From positions 146,736,730 to 146,800,729 of the forward strand of contig CM048746.1 of the NCBI GenBank assembly GCA_026315105.1: DNA of 64,000 nucleotides, written 5' to 3'. Under the pieces are notes generated by a model, which was not told the DNA's origin, searched no databases, and worked only from the letters and a program-made list of their open reading frames with translations. This document shows, piece by piece, positions 21,993-33,090 of this stretch (position 1 is the first letter of the stretch; each line of letters starts with the position of its first letter). The position numbers and the translations under genes were made by a program. This DNA is from Locusta migratoria. Taxonomy: Eukaryota > Arthropoda > Insecta > Orthoptera > Acrididae.

Positions 21993-24413
21993 ACTAGCTG
22001 AAAACCCAGCTTTGCCCGGTATTTATTTATTTATTCCTGCCTTGATTTAGTACTTCTGCTATCCCTTCTCTCTCTCTCTGACCATCTCCTTTTTTCTAAA
22101 AAGATGCAACATTTATCAGAGAATAAATAAGAAATAAGGTAGTCTTGCATAATGTAAAAAATGATAATTGCACTATCCCAACAAAGAGATAGTAATAAAA
22201 ATACAAATGACATATAAAATGCGTAGATCTCATATTTATTGAGTTATACATTGTAGAACTTTTCAGGTATGTATTCATTTATATTAGTGCTGTAATCTGT
22301 AAAATCTGATGTAAATACAATTAGTAGTAAAGAAGGTTAAAACTTGGTACGTGATAGGGAGCTTTTCCATAAACATTAATGTTTATGTGTTCATATCTCA
22401 TGAACTATGTGTCGTACTGTGATACAATTTTAAAGGTACATTCAGCTTGTAATGTCCCATGTGATTCTAGCTTTTTCAGAATCCCATCACATAAACAAAT
22501 GTCTTCTTCATATATTCGTACATCGTATAAAATTGTAGAGGTCCTGAAACTCAGTGCCTCTAGTGACAGTTATTTCACTACTCAGGTTGACCAGACTTCT
22601 TATCTGGATATAAGATGTATAGAAGAGATGAAGTATTTTAATCACCATATAACTCATTAATTTAATGAGTACATAATTTAATGAGTACACAGTCCAGTTC
22701 TACTTGAACATTAAATAGGGGTTTATTGAACTCTTAATAAACTCCAGAAAGAGCATTATCTGCTTTACACTTATACATCCAGATGCAATTACAAATATCA
22801 TTGAGGCCAAATTTGGAACATGTTATCTATCCAAGACATCTCTCGTAACTAACTACAAAACAAATGAACAACAACTTGACTGACTCCACTTTGTCCCTTG
22901 TTTGCTCCAAGTCTCCACAGGGTTCATTATACCACACAGCACCTTCTGGTTGTACGTTTTTGACAAGTAGGAGGTTCCTGTCTGGGCATTCACCTGTGAA
23001 AGAAATAGTCCAGGACCTAAGAGTCCAAAAATTAACCTCCATAAATACCCAAAACTAATCCATTTTGTCACCTTGTCTAGCTAGGGAAAGGATGCAGTGC
23101 TTAAGACTCTACAAGCTGTATGTATGTATACTGTCTGTAAAATTTCCTGCGGCTACAATTAGTAGTGTAGAAGTTACAAATTGTAGCGTCATACAGAATG
23201 CTGTAGTTTTTGTCCATGAACAGCGAGAAAGTAGTAAGCAAGAAACGTTTTCCCTTTCATTATTTTGATGGTGTGTCAGCAAGAAAAAGTTTAATAAAGG
23301 TTTGAAATTATGTTTAAAGTTTGTTGCAAGTTGCTAAGTACTGTCATTCTCATATAGTCTTCTTCTTTATATATAAAGCAGAGAGTTTATGTGTACGTAT
23401 TGTATACAAATCTAAAGTTTTCTTCCAGTGTGTATGAAATTTTGCACACGAAAGTTTCAATCCATGAGAATGGTTTCCATAAGTGTTAGGATTACATACA
23501 ACACATTGTTCATGGTATATGACGTCATAAACAATAAGATGTGCAAAAAATTGCTGCAGCAAACGACAGTGTTGTACATTTCCTCCTAAATCACTGGACC
23601 GATTTCAACGAAATTTAGTGCACATATTCCTTACCATGAGGTAACAATGCTGTCGAGGTAAGAACCACATACAGCACTTGGCTCAGAAGATACAACATCA
23701 TAAACAATATAGTTGCAAGAAACTGCCACTTAATGCTATGAGATTTTATTCACACACTGTATGAGAATGACAGTATGTAGCAACTTGCAACCAACTTTAA
23801 ACATAATTTCAAACCTATATTGAACCTTTGATTGCTGACAACCATACCAAAATTATGAAAGGATAAAAGTTTCTCATTTACTACTTTTCTGCTGTTCATG
23901 GACTAAAACTATGACATTTGGTATAACGTTACAATTTATAATTTCTACACTACAAATTGTAGCCACAGGAAATTTTACAGACAGTACATACACAAATATC
24001 TGAATGAACCTTCAAAATTGTATCACAGTACGACACATAGTTAATGAGAGCACATAAAAGAGTAACGTTCATGGAAAACCGCCCCATCATGCACCAGGTT
24101 TTAATCTGTTATTTCTTTACTACTAATTCTATTTGCAACAAATTTTACAGACAAACAGCACTTATACAAAGGAATATGCCTGAAAAATGATACATTTGTA
24201 CAACATATAACATATGCCATTTTTATTTTTATTGCTTTGTTTGGATACTGCACGTATAATTTTGTGCATTATGCATTGTTTCTTATATATTCTCCGATAA
24301 ATGTAAAATGTTATTAGTAAAAAGGAGATTGACAGAGAGAGAGGGGATAGGAGAAGTACTAACTCAAGGCAGAAATAAATAAATTCCTGGGCAATGCTGG
24401 GTTTTTAGCTAGT
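21993..24413. repeat. 2.4 kb foldback repeat (long inverted arms)
   Basis: Outer ends ACTAGCTGAAAACCCAGCTT (21993) and, at 24413, the complement of ACTAGCTAAAAACCCAGCAT mirror each other. Inner landmarks also pair: CTGCCTTGATTTAGTACTTC with its mirror near 24350, the ACAATTAGTAGTGTAG / CTACACTACAAATTGTAG pair near 23160 and 23950, and CTAAGTACTGTCATTCTCATA (23334) with ATGAGAATGACAGTATGTAG (23760). The centre lies near 23550. Arms are about 1.1 kb and diverged. The start is like that of the 18-20.5 kb repeat. Superfamily unknown to me. Confidence 0.7.
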
Positions 24414-25796
24414 TAAATATAAAGCAGAGTGTCCGTATGTTTGTGTGAACATGTTGCATACAGATCTTCAGTTTTGGTCCAATCTTCATTATCATTTGTT
24501 TTATATGCAGTCATTATGGAAATTATTATTGGCTAAGATTCCATCAGATATACATCAGAACTGTTAATATCCCTTTAATGTATTAATTCTGAACAGAATA
24601 AAGTTCTGTGTGATCTGAAAGAAGAGTTAATACTTTATCAGTAGAATTGAGAAGTAAATTTCCAGGTGTTCTAATGGTTATATGAAGATATCTTCGGAGA
24701 AGAATCTGATTTACAAAAATTATTTCCTTTAACACAAGGCACGGTCTAGTCAGACCATGTAGAAGAAACCAATAAACTTCTGTATATTCACATCCGAGAA
24801 TTAATCATATGGAAGAATATTGTACTGTCAGAACATAGAAGAAATACATGGTAACAGTTCAATAAGCTTCAAACCATGAGGACGATCACTGTAAGTGTAA
24901 AAATCATGTATGATACATAGTTCACGAGATATGACGTCATAAACAGTGAGATGTGCGAAAAACTGCTGCATTTAGTGACAATGCTCCTCATTTTCTCCTA
25001 AACTACTGGACTGATTTCAACCAAGTTTGATACACACATTCCTTACCATGAGAACACTTGCTGCAGAGTTAAGAATCACTTACGACACATGGTTCAGAAG
25101 ATATGACATCATAAACAATAGGAATCACAGAAAACTGCCACATAATGCGACAAGACTTTATAAGTACACTATATGAGAGAGAGTATTTAGCGACTTGCAA
25201 CAAACTTCTATACAACTTTTTCTTGCTGACAACCATAGCAAAATGATGAAAGTAAAAAAGTTTCTCGCTTACTACTTTTCCGCTGTTTATGGAGTAATAC
25301 TACAGCATTCGGTATAACATTACAATTTATAATTTTCACACTACAAATTGTATCTGCAGGAAATTTTACAGACAGTTTATACACATATAGTTGAATGTAC
25401 CTTGTAAATTGTATCACAGTACGACATGTAGTTCATGAGATATGAGCACATAAACAGCGATGATCTGCTGTTCATTGACTAAAACTATGGATTTTGGTAT
25501 GACATTACAATTTATAATTTCTACACAACAAATAGCCACAGGAAACTTTACAGACAGTATACACACATATAGTTGAATTTACCTTCTAAATTGTATCACA
25601 GTACGACATGTAGTTCAGTTCATGAGATACGAGCACATAAACAGTAATGTTCATGGATAACTGCCCCATCATGCACCAAGTTTTAATCTATTACTTCTTT
25701 ACTACTAATTGTATTCCCAACAGATTTTACAGACATACAGTCCTTATACAAATGGATATGCACCTGAAAAATGTCAAGAATAAATAAATAAATAAA
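24414..25796. repeat. Further fragments of the 22-24.4 kb repeat family
   Basis: Contains repeated phrases also found in the foldback: CTCCTAAACTACTGGACTGATTTCAACCAAG (in part), ACATAGTTCACGAGATATGACGTC, ACAATTTATAATTTTCACACTAC (three times, near 25322, 25508 and in the foldback), GGAAATTTTACAGACAG. At 25440-25640 part of the unit is directly repeated. No gene. Confidence 0.65.
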
Positions 25797-26076
25797 TAAA
25801 ATATAAAAAATAGACGAAGATTACTCACCAGGCGAAGGAGCACAGGTGTGACAGCATCACAAATAAATAAATGAATACACACACACACACACAATCGCAA
25901 GCTTTCGCAACCCAGTTGCGTCTTCAGGCAGTCCTTCCCTACTGCCTGAAGACGCAACTGGGTTGCGAAAGCTTGCGATTGTGTGTGTGTGTGTGTGTAT
26001 TCATTTATTTATTTGTGATGCTGTCACACCTGTGCTCCTTCGCCTGGTGAGTAATCTTCGTCTATTTTTTATATTT
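25797..26076. repeat. Near-perfect palindrome of two Penelope-like 3' ends
   Basis: Left arm 25797-25932 and right arm 25941-26076 are reverse complements that differ, as far as I can see, only by one AC unit in the microsatellite; the loop is about 8 nt (cctTccct region). Each arm holds a PLE 3' end: TTCGCCTGGTGAGTAATCTTCG, a GT run, and GAAAGCTTGCGATTG next to CTGAAGACGCAACTGGG. The identity of the arms implies a recent origin or ongoing homogenisation. Confidence 0.85.
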
Positions 26077-26099
26077 TATTTTTCCTGCTAGGAATTTTT

Positions 26100-26545
26100 C
26101 GTCTTAATAATCGTTTTAAATAAATAAATACTCGGGCAAGTGTATTTATAAAGTTTCGTCACATTATGTGGCAGTTTCGTGCAACTCTTATTGTTTATGA
26201 TGTTATATCTCCTTAACTATGTGTTGTGTGTTGTTTTTACTCCTACAGCAATTGTTATCTCATGTAAGGAATGTGTGTACCAAATTTGGTTGAAAGCGGT
26301 CCAGTGGTTTGGGAAAAAATGAGTAGCATTGTCGCTTAATGCAGCAGTTATCCACGCATCTCATTGTTTATGACATCATATCTCATGAACTGTGTGTTGT
26401 ATGTAATTCTTACACTTACAGCGACTGTCCTCATAGATTGAAGCTTACATGTTCTAAATTTCAAAAAGATTGAAACAAAACTGTAGATTTGTAGGCAATA
26501 TGTACACACAAACAGTCAGCTTTATATATAAAGATGTAGATGTAG
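26100..26545. repeat. Fragment of the same repeat family as 22-25.7 kb
   Basis: Starts AAATAAATAAATACTCGGGCAAG and contains TTTGGTTGAAAGCGGTCCAGTG, CATCTCATTGTTTATGACATCA and TTTATATATAAAGATGTAGA, i.e. the complement of phrases in the foldback and at 32.1-32.9 kb. Confidence 0.6.
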
Positions 26546-26874
26546 AGAGTGTTACACATATGGCAAAGAGGGAAGGGATCAGGGTTGGAAGGTCGGGTAG
26601 ATGTCAGAACAGAACAATACTGTCAATGCACACAAAGTGTGTGTACGACTCATGTTCTTTGGCGACACATGACATGTTTCAGTGCTGCCATTTTTTCCTT
26701 AGTCTTGGTCTGAACTTTGTACTAGCTAGTCATATAAAGTGAAGACTGATACATGGTGTTGATTATTTGGGATTCCAATGCCATGTCCACTCCATAAAAT
26801 AAAACAAAACATTTAAAAGTGAATTTGTTCATAGCTTGTTTTGAAAGCAGCTACCATAACAGTTTATCTACAGT
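26546..26874. other. No gene recognised
   Basis: Short spacer with an open frame to 26742 that has no known domain. Confidence 0.45.
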
Positions 26875-27523
26875 ATGTGCAAATAAGCAGCCCAAAAGTT
26901 TTTTGTAATTTAATTAAACATTCTTTACCCAGTTTTTGACACCATCTAAGAAAATGTTCATCAGAAGTATAAAAATAATTACCTAGAATTAATCACAAAC
27001 AGTGTATTAGAAAATTTCACATGAAATATTTTATTTGTAAAGAAAAATTAATGATGGCAATGCTCAAATTTCACACGAGACATATAAAATTAGAGCATGC
27101 TGTGCTGAAGTCGTATACAATATCATTGTTTGTCCACAATAAAAAATAAAGACCAGGTCAATACTAGCAGGTTAATAAAAGTTAAAAACAATGTGACTAG
27201 CTGCAATGGGCTGCAATAGTGCTTTCTGTCAGTACTGGCATCAGACTGAGCTGATATATAATTGGCAGAGATTGTGTCACAATACCATCTAGTAGTGACT
27301 AAACGAAACAGCTGCTTAGCTCAGATGGATGCAAATATAATGAAGTACACTGTATGACCAGATAGTTAACAGAATCACATTACGGTCAAACTTGTTGCAA
27401 TGTTATTTTATGCAACTTGAGCACAGCAAGCTCTAATTTTATGTGTCATATGAGTACTGAATTTGACTGCTCTCATCATTAATTTTTCTTTACAAATAAT
27501 TTCATGTAACATTTTCTAATATA

Positions 27524-28112
27524 CAAGGTGCATGTGAAAACCTTAATGACTGGTCTTTACAAACGAAATACCTTTACTGGCCTTCGAAGTAACTGCCATT
27601 CACTTCACTACACTTCTGACATTGGTTGTACAGCTGTTAGAAACTGATAGCAAATGCTTCTTGTGGAACCACTTGAAACACTGAGGACATGTGTTGTTGG
27701 ATCCCCACAACTGTTTTGAAGCATAAGCCTTTCAGGCCTAATCTGAAGTGGGGAAACAGAAAGAAGTCTGCTGGTGCCAAATCTTGAGAATAAGGAGGGT
27801 CTAGGGCTCTGATTGTGGATAGCCAACCAAACCTTGCTCATCCTAGAAACCTTCCTATCCACCTCTAAAGCTGTCCATTTGATTCTTAAACTGTTACTGA
27901 TAAACACTACGTATCAATAATTGTAAATAGAAGTCTCATGATATTATTATAACAGCCTGGCAAAACCCGCTTTTCACATGGAAACAATCAGCTTCCCCCT
28001 GTATCTGTAATATCACAACATGTTGCTCAATGTGTATGTGTGGGCACCTCAAACTCGCCAGTGTGGATTGTAAAACACAGGACCAATCACCTAACTTTTC
28101 AGATGCACCTTG
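27524..28112 (-). mobile_element. Internally deleted mariner-like element
   Basis: TIRs CAAGGTGCATGTGAAAA (27524) and the complement of CAAGGTGCATCTGAAAA (ending 28112), each flanked by TA. The 589-bp length is less than half of a full mariner. The empty-site comparison with the other foldback arm fixes the ends. The right part (27936-28100) shows no transposase, so the centre and the transposase start are lost. Confidence 0.85.
27540..27815 (-). pseudogene. Mariner transposase C-terminus
   Basis: In one minus-strand frame the sequence reads YSQDLAPADFFLFPHFRLGL, KGLCFKTVVGIQQHM, VVPQEAFAISF, then QLYNQCQKCSEVNGSYFEGQ. These match the C-terminus of mariner transposases. The PYSPDLAP(A/S)D motif carries the third catalytic Asp, retained here, and the family ends in KCI...GDYFEGD. 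One stop (after AISF) breaks the frame and the N-terminal two thirds is absent. Confidence 0.85.
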
Positions 28113-28240
28113 TATTATTTGTGATTCATTGTAGGTCATAATTTTTATATTTCTGATGAAGACACCCTTAGATGGTGTGAAAATCCAGGTAAAGTGTATT
28201 TAATGACAAAGCAACTTGTTGGGCTGCTTATTTGCATTCA

Positions 28241-29218
28241 GTAAATATGTAAAAGTTGTAAGACCAAAATACTTTATCTTATTGCAGAAAAGCACATCAG
28301 CACATAAATAGGCACTGAATTCAAAACTCTTGAATATTTCATGAAATATACCAAAGCAGTGACACCAGATGTTATATATGCACGTCAGGACAATATAGAT
28401 GCACCTGATACTGGTAAACTGCTGAAACAACTGTAGCGAATGACTAATAAACTTAAAAACACTTTCAATCATGAGAAGGCAATGAACAGAATCAAGGCAA
28501 AAAGAAATTTATGATGTATCTTGACTAAATGGAGGGTATGACACATACTGACACTTAAAGGAATCATCAATTAGCATTGAGGAAAGTAAAACTCACGGAG
28601 GGAGACCAAGAGACAAATACAGTAAGCAGGTTCATATGGTTGTGGGTTGCCATTCTGCTTTGAAGATGAAGAGGCTTGCACAAGATAGAGTCACGGGGGA
28701 GCTGCATCAAACTATTCTTCAGATTGAAGACCACCAGAAAAACACAGAGGTTTCACAGGAAGGAAGCACCAAAAGTGAAAAACAATTATTAAACTATTAA
28801 GCAATTGCATGTATTTATTACAAGGTCCTGGGGTTTTGCAGCAGAGACACCAGAACCAAATTCAGTTGTGTAAACCATGTGACTGTTCCACTAAATTTTT
28901 GTTAACAGATTAACCACTCTCACACTGTCACCACCTGGACCCACATTCCCTGCAGTAGACCAGGAGCGTATATTCAGTGTGTGCTAGGCATGCACTGCCC
29001 GCTGTCAAATTCTCTCCATTTTATGAGCGCTTCTGATTTTCTTATTTAATCTTTAGAAAATAAGTAGCGGAGGAACAGCAATGTTTTCTGTTCTCTTACT
29101 GAACACGAGTATGATGAACTACAGTCAACAGCAGAAAAGTAAGAGCTAACATGCCCGTACGTATCGCAGTGGGACAGGCGGACAGTGGACACTCATTGCC
29201 GCCTGGCAGCTGATCTGA
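28241..29218. other. No gene recognised
   Basis: A stretch at 28590-28800 gives a weakly gene-like reading (RGRPRDKYSKQV...) but no domain I can name. The rest is AT-rich, turning GC-rich after 29100 where the LTR-like region begins. Confidence 0.4.
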
Positions 29219-29540
29219 GCCTTGTGGAGGGGGAAGCATTCTGTGGCGTGGCCACACACAGTACAGAGGAAATGTGGTCATGAGGTGTGAGGCAGGAGGG
29301 TGTATGCGCATGCAGTTCCTGGGAGAGGGCTGTGGTCTGATGTCGCTCCGGGCATGCAGCCAAGCCAGCACACACCTCGCTAGAACCGGATTTCGCACGT
29401 GGGCCTTGTGGAGCGGGAAGTGTTCTGTGGCGAGGCTGAGAAACTGTGGACATGGGGAGTAGGGTGGGAGGGTGTGCGCGCACACAGTTCTCCAAAGAGG
29501 GCTGCGGTTTGATGTCACTCAAGGCATGCAGTGAGCGCGC
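29219..29540 (+). repeat. Tandem duplication, 184-bp period, GC-rich
   Basis: GCCTTGTGGAGGGGGAAG (29219) recurs as GCCTTGTGGAGCGGGAAG (29403). Shared phrases follow in the same order: TTCTGTGGCG, GGGAGGGTGTG/GCGCATGCAG, GAGGGCTG.GGT.TGATGTC and GGCATGCAG. The copies are diverged. Placed just upstream of a TATA-like box, it resembles duplicated enhancer units of an LTR. Confidence 0.7.
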
Positions 29541-29565
29541 TGCATGACTTGTTATGGCTGGCATC

Positions 29566-29720
29566 ATATAAAAAGGCGCTTCCACACACATAGAGGCAGA
29601 GTGATAGGGGAAGTGAGGAGGGGAGGAGCTACGGCTGAGCGCCAACAGTTGCGCCTGCGTAACTTGCAGCCAGCCATGGGCCTACAGAATAAACATTATT
29701 GGCTGTCATTGTGGTAATGA
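29566..29720 (+). promoter_or_regulatory. LTR-like promoter: TATA box and poly(A) signal
   Basis: ATATAAAAAGGCGC at 29566-29579 and an AATAAA at 29688-29693, about 110 bp apart, as in the U3-R-U5 of an LTR. The following sequence (gtcattgtggtaatga) might include the LTR end but no clear primer site or partner LTR was found. Either an orphan LTR or a real promoter; uncertain. Confidence 0.35.
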
Positions 29721-29859
29721 AGGGGGATGCGCAGAATGACTGAAAACTGGGTCGCCTTCATAGGTGATGGCAGGGTTGCCATACATACAAGATTCCTCAT
29801 ACCAATATAAGATTTGTGGTCTACTGTACGAACTATGACGACAAGGTCAACTGAGATTT

Positions 29860-30100
29860 TGACATAGGATTTTTAATCAATTAATAATGAAAATTCTCCT
29901 CAGAGATGATAAATATTGTTCAGACGAGATAGAATGGCTGGCCAGTACTTACCTTTGCACTGTACCGCCAATAGCAACACAAATGAAGGAACAGAAAAAA
30001 AAGGGGGGGGGGACAAAAAGGACAAGCTTTCGGAACACAGTTCCTTCATCAGGTGGGAGAGAAGGGAAGAAGAAAGGATGGGAGTGTAAAGGTAATTTTT
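29860..30100 (-). repeat. Penelope-like 3' UTR fragment
   Basis: Minus-strand PLE end: the complement contains CTGATGAAGGAACTGTGTTC and GAAAGCTTGTCC, the same arrangement as other PLE ends in the window, and the outer part (GAAAATTCTCCTCAGAGATG, GGCCAGTACTTACCTTTG) recurs nearly identically at 62.25-62.4 kb in the same relative layout. Confidence 0.65.
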
Positions 30101-30236
30101 TTATATATATTTTTTTTATTTTATTTTTTAGTTATTTTTTGCTGTCTAGTGGTAAGGGGCTAAATTTTTCTTATGGCAGTATTTATGTAGCTTGCTGACA
30201 TTGCCATAGCCCCTCGTGTTCTGACTGTATGCTCAT

Positions 30237-30353
30237 TCAAGGAGCTGCCAGTTTCCGGCAAGCTGTGTATGCGTAGAAGAGCTATTAATGAGTTTCAGCA
30301 GCATCTCTGTGCATGAGCAGTTTGCTGGAATCTGGCAACTGGCAGCTGCTTGA
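30237..30353. repeat. Short foldback (MITE-like)
   Basis: TCAAGGAGCTGCCAGTTTCC...GCAAGC (30237 on) is mirrored by GCTGG...AACTGGCAGCTGCTTGA (to 30353); arms about 40 bp with a loop of about 35 nt. Could be a small non-autonomous element. No target duplication defined. Confidence 0.6.
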
Positions 30354-30910
30354 ACTAACCTCTTATTACCAGGTGGCATTAGCAAGACAATTAATGTGTG
30401 CAAAACATCCTTGGTGCAGAATTTATGATCAGTTGATTTTTGGAAGGGACTAAATGGCAACAGTTATCAGAATTTGTGTTTAGAAAAAATGGCCATTTTA
30501 TTTGTTTAATTCAAAATTTATAAATTACCAAATGCTTGCTAAAATCACACTAATTTAATATATCTTACTTTTGGTTGAATAACAGAATAACATTTTAAAT
30601 GCTTGATATCATACTTGATTATATTATTATTATTATTTTCCTTTTTTTATTTTATTTTATTATTTTTTTTAGTTTTTTTTAGACATAAGTAGCAGTGCTC
30701 TTGTACAATGTTTGATAGCTAAAAAATGAGGTACTTAGTTGCTTCTGTATGAGGAAAAAAGTTTTTTGAATGGCAACCATGTGACACTGACTATACTAGA
30801 GAACTTGTTTGGCTCTCACACGTGGGTGTTGTGCACTCTAGATATGTTTACCTAGCTGTTTTCTGTTTTTGTCCAAAATTGTAGATGTTGGTTACCAGTT
30901 CAAAACTTAC
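30354..30910. other. No gene recognised
   Basis: AT-rich with long T runs; no domain. Leads into the hAT relic. Confidence 0.4.
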
Positions 30911-31405
30911 AATGGAAGTAACTGCATCAGTAAAAAACTTGCTTGAAAATCCATTTTCGATTAGAACTCTGCAGAAAAATTGGAAGTAGTGAGGAAAAGT
31001 AGGCCAAATCCAACATTACCATACCTAGCATCGGAGCGTAAGGGAAAAAAAGACTGTTATATTAGACATTTTTCTGTTTCACAATATGAAAGTGCTGAGT
31101 GGTTGACAGGCTGCTCTGATTCAAATAAACTTTTCTGTTGGCTATGTTTGCTGTTTTCCAGAGAAAATTAGTCACAGAATAATCACGATTTTTCAGACTT
31201 AAATCACCTATCATTTGGACAACAAACATATTGGAAATCACAGTCACATTCAATCATTTTTACAGTTAAAATGTTTAGGAAGGATAGTCAATATCTTATT
31301 AAGTGAGCAGAAACAGGTTACAAGGAACAGGGAAATTTTGAAAAGACTCATAGACGTTGTTCTTCTCTTGTGTATTCCTTCATTGTTGTCTGGACTTTTA
31401 CTGTG
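30911..31405 (+). pseudogene. hAT transposase N-terminus (ZMYM/52 kDa-repressor type) relic
   Basis: Begins at ATG 30911 (MEVTASVKNLLENPFSIRTL) and, after a one-base shift near 30980, continues KSRPNPTLPYLASERKG then RHFSVSQYESAEWLTGC and KLFCWLCLLFSREN. The W..C......L.C..C pattern is the TTF-type zinc finger at the start of this hAT group. FSDLNHLS follows, matching GF.DLNHL of the family, then NREILKRLIDVVLLL. The catalytic RNase H-like core and the dimerisation domain are absent. Known family role: cut-and-paste transposition with 8-bp target duplications. Non-functional because of truncation and frameshifts. Confidence 0.75.
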
Positions 31406-31679
31406 AACAGTTGTTTCTTTTTGTGATTGTTACAATTGGAGTTATTTCATATTTCTTTCACTTTTGTGTAGTTGGGGCACAAAGTGCACCAAGCGCCTGC
31501 TTATGTCCCGATAAAAGTAACAATTTTTTTTGTTGTTTCTTTTGTTTTATGTGTTGTACAAAACCTTAATGTTATAGTAGTGAAGATGCACTTTCTGGCT
31601 CACTTGTTGGACCATGGTCACTCTGTGTGATCACTTCTTCTTCCTCATCCTCATCTTCACAATCATCAAACTCGAAATT
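31406..31679. other. No gene recognised
   Basis: Spacer between hAT and piggyBac relics; a serine-rich repeat coding (31630-31660) precedes the piggyBac reading and may be its acidic/serine-rich N-terminal region. Confidence 0.4.
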
Positions 31680-32060
31680 TGGTACCAGAAAATCTGGATC
31701 ATCATTGGCATTGTTTGGATTGATCTACATCATAGGAACAAAGAAGGCTAACCATACTTATGTGAATGAATTTTGGATGAATGATGGATCATGCATGCAG
31801 TTGCTTAGAGCTGTAATGAGCTTCCTAATACAGTGACTCAGATTTGATGATAAAAGAACATGCCAAGTGAGACAAGAAACGACAAGTTAGCTGCTATTAG
31901 AGCAACAATTGTTGACAAGTTTATTGTAAACTGCAAAACCAGGTACAGCCTGAGCGAATTCATAACTGTGGATGAAAAGTTACAAGCATTTAGAGGACAT
32001 TGTAACTTCAGTCAGTATATCACAAATAAACAAGCGAAATCTTACGTCTTATAAAATAGG
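31680..32060 (+). pseudogene. piggyBac transposase, N-terminal half of catalytic core
   Basis: Reads LALFGLIYIIGTKKANHTYV, NEFWMNDGSCMQLLRAVMSF, LRFDDKRT, then KLAAIRATIVDKFIVNCKTR, YSLSEFITVDEKLQAFRGHC and FSQYITNKQAKS. These are landmark strings of the DDE_Tnp_1_7 (piggyBac) family: the core D lies in ITVDE(K/Q)L, and the RG.C.F.QYI.NKPAK block follows. One shift near 31838 and a stop at the end interrupt it. The middle of the protein is missing, and a 1 kb repeat fragment separates this from the C-terminal half. Confidence 0.85.
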
Positions 32061-32064
32061 CTGT

Positions 32065-32910
32065 ATGTGTGTCTATATATATGTATGTATGTTTCACATC
32101 TCCTCCTAAACTACTGGACCAATTTCAACCACACTTGTTACACATGTTCCTTAATATCAGGCAACAATCTCTATTGGGGTAAGAATCACCTACGATACAT
32201 ATGCAAGGAGATATGACATCATAAACAATGAGATGCGCGAAAAACTGCTGTGTCAAATGACAATGCTGCACATTTCCTCCTAAATCACTGGACTGATTTC
32301 AACCAGATTTAGTATACTTATTCCTTATGTGAGATAACAATTGCTGTAAGAGTATGAACAACAGATGACACATGGTTCAGGAGATATAATGTCATGAACA
32401 ATAGGAGTCGCAAAAAAACTGCTACACAGTGCAACGAGACTTTATAAATACACTATATGAGAATGACAGTACTTGCCAACTTGCAACAAACTTTAAACAT
32501 AATTTCAAACCTTTATTAAACTATTTCTCGCAGGCAACCACATAAAAATAATGAAAGGAAAAACGTTTCTCGCTTACTACTTTTCCGCAGTTCATGGAGC
32601 AAAACTATGGCATTCGGTATGACATTACAATTTATAATTGCTACACTACAAATTGTACTTGCAGGAAACTTTGCATATGCTATCCATACTTAAAGTTGAA
32701 TATACGTTCGAAATTCTATCACAGATATGAGGACGTAAAGAGTAACGTTCATGGAAAACCGCCCCATCAAGCATAACGTTTTAATCTATTACTTCTTTAC
32801 TACTAACCATATTCACAACAGATTTTACTGACATACAGCACTTGTACAAATCAATATATTCCTCAAGCTTATGCAATTGTACAACACATCTGTTCAAATA
32901 ATAAATCTGT
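32065..32910. repeat. Repeat fragment inserted in the piggyBac relic
   Basis: Starts with TCTCCTCCTAAACTACTGGA and carries the phrases shared with 22-26.5 kb (ACTGGACTGATTTCAACCAG, AGATATGACATCATAAACAATG, CTACTTTTCCGCAGTTCATGG, AAACCGCCCCATCAAGC). Its right end CTGTAAATGTAGGCCTGTCG is the mirror of the right end of the 18-20.5 kb repeat. Direct evidence that these repeats form one family. Confidence 0.7.
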
Positions 32911-33090
32911 AAATGTAGGCCTGTCGCTTTTCGCTTCAATCACTGCACGAATTTTCATGCGTCTTTCCCAGGAAGGAAGTGAATGTCTGTGATAGAATTA
33001 AGCAATCTTATCTGTTTGAATATCAACAAACATTGAACATAGTGTTACTGATTTAGCTTTGTTTATTAAATACTCTCCTATGTACAATGC

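Larger units (their letters stand above)
26875..28240. repeat. Foldback repeat carrying a nested mariner remnant
   Basis: Left arm 26875-27110 and right arm 27410-28240 are inverted copies: GGGCTGCTTATTTGCA at 28220 mirrors TGCAAATAAGCAGCCC at 26880, GATGGTGT mirrors ACACCATC, and the AGAAAAATTAATGATG region (27040) mirrors 27475. When the mariner remnant 27524-28112 plus one TA is removed, the right arm aligns with the left without a gap at that point (TTTCTAATA|...TTTGTGATT). No coding potential seen in the foldback itself. Confidence 0.8.

Noticed and set aside
27936..28139. Minus-strand open frame as the mariner N-terminus
   Set aside because: I could not align it with the helix-turn-helix part of mariner transposases; the internal deletion seems to have removed that part.
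29096..29645. Overlapping long minus-strand frames as a GC-rich gene
   Set aside because: The tandem duplication and promoter-like signals explain the region; the proteins have no domain and low complexity.
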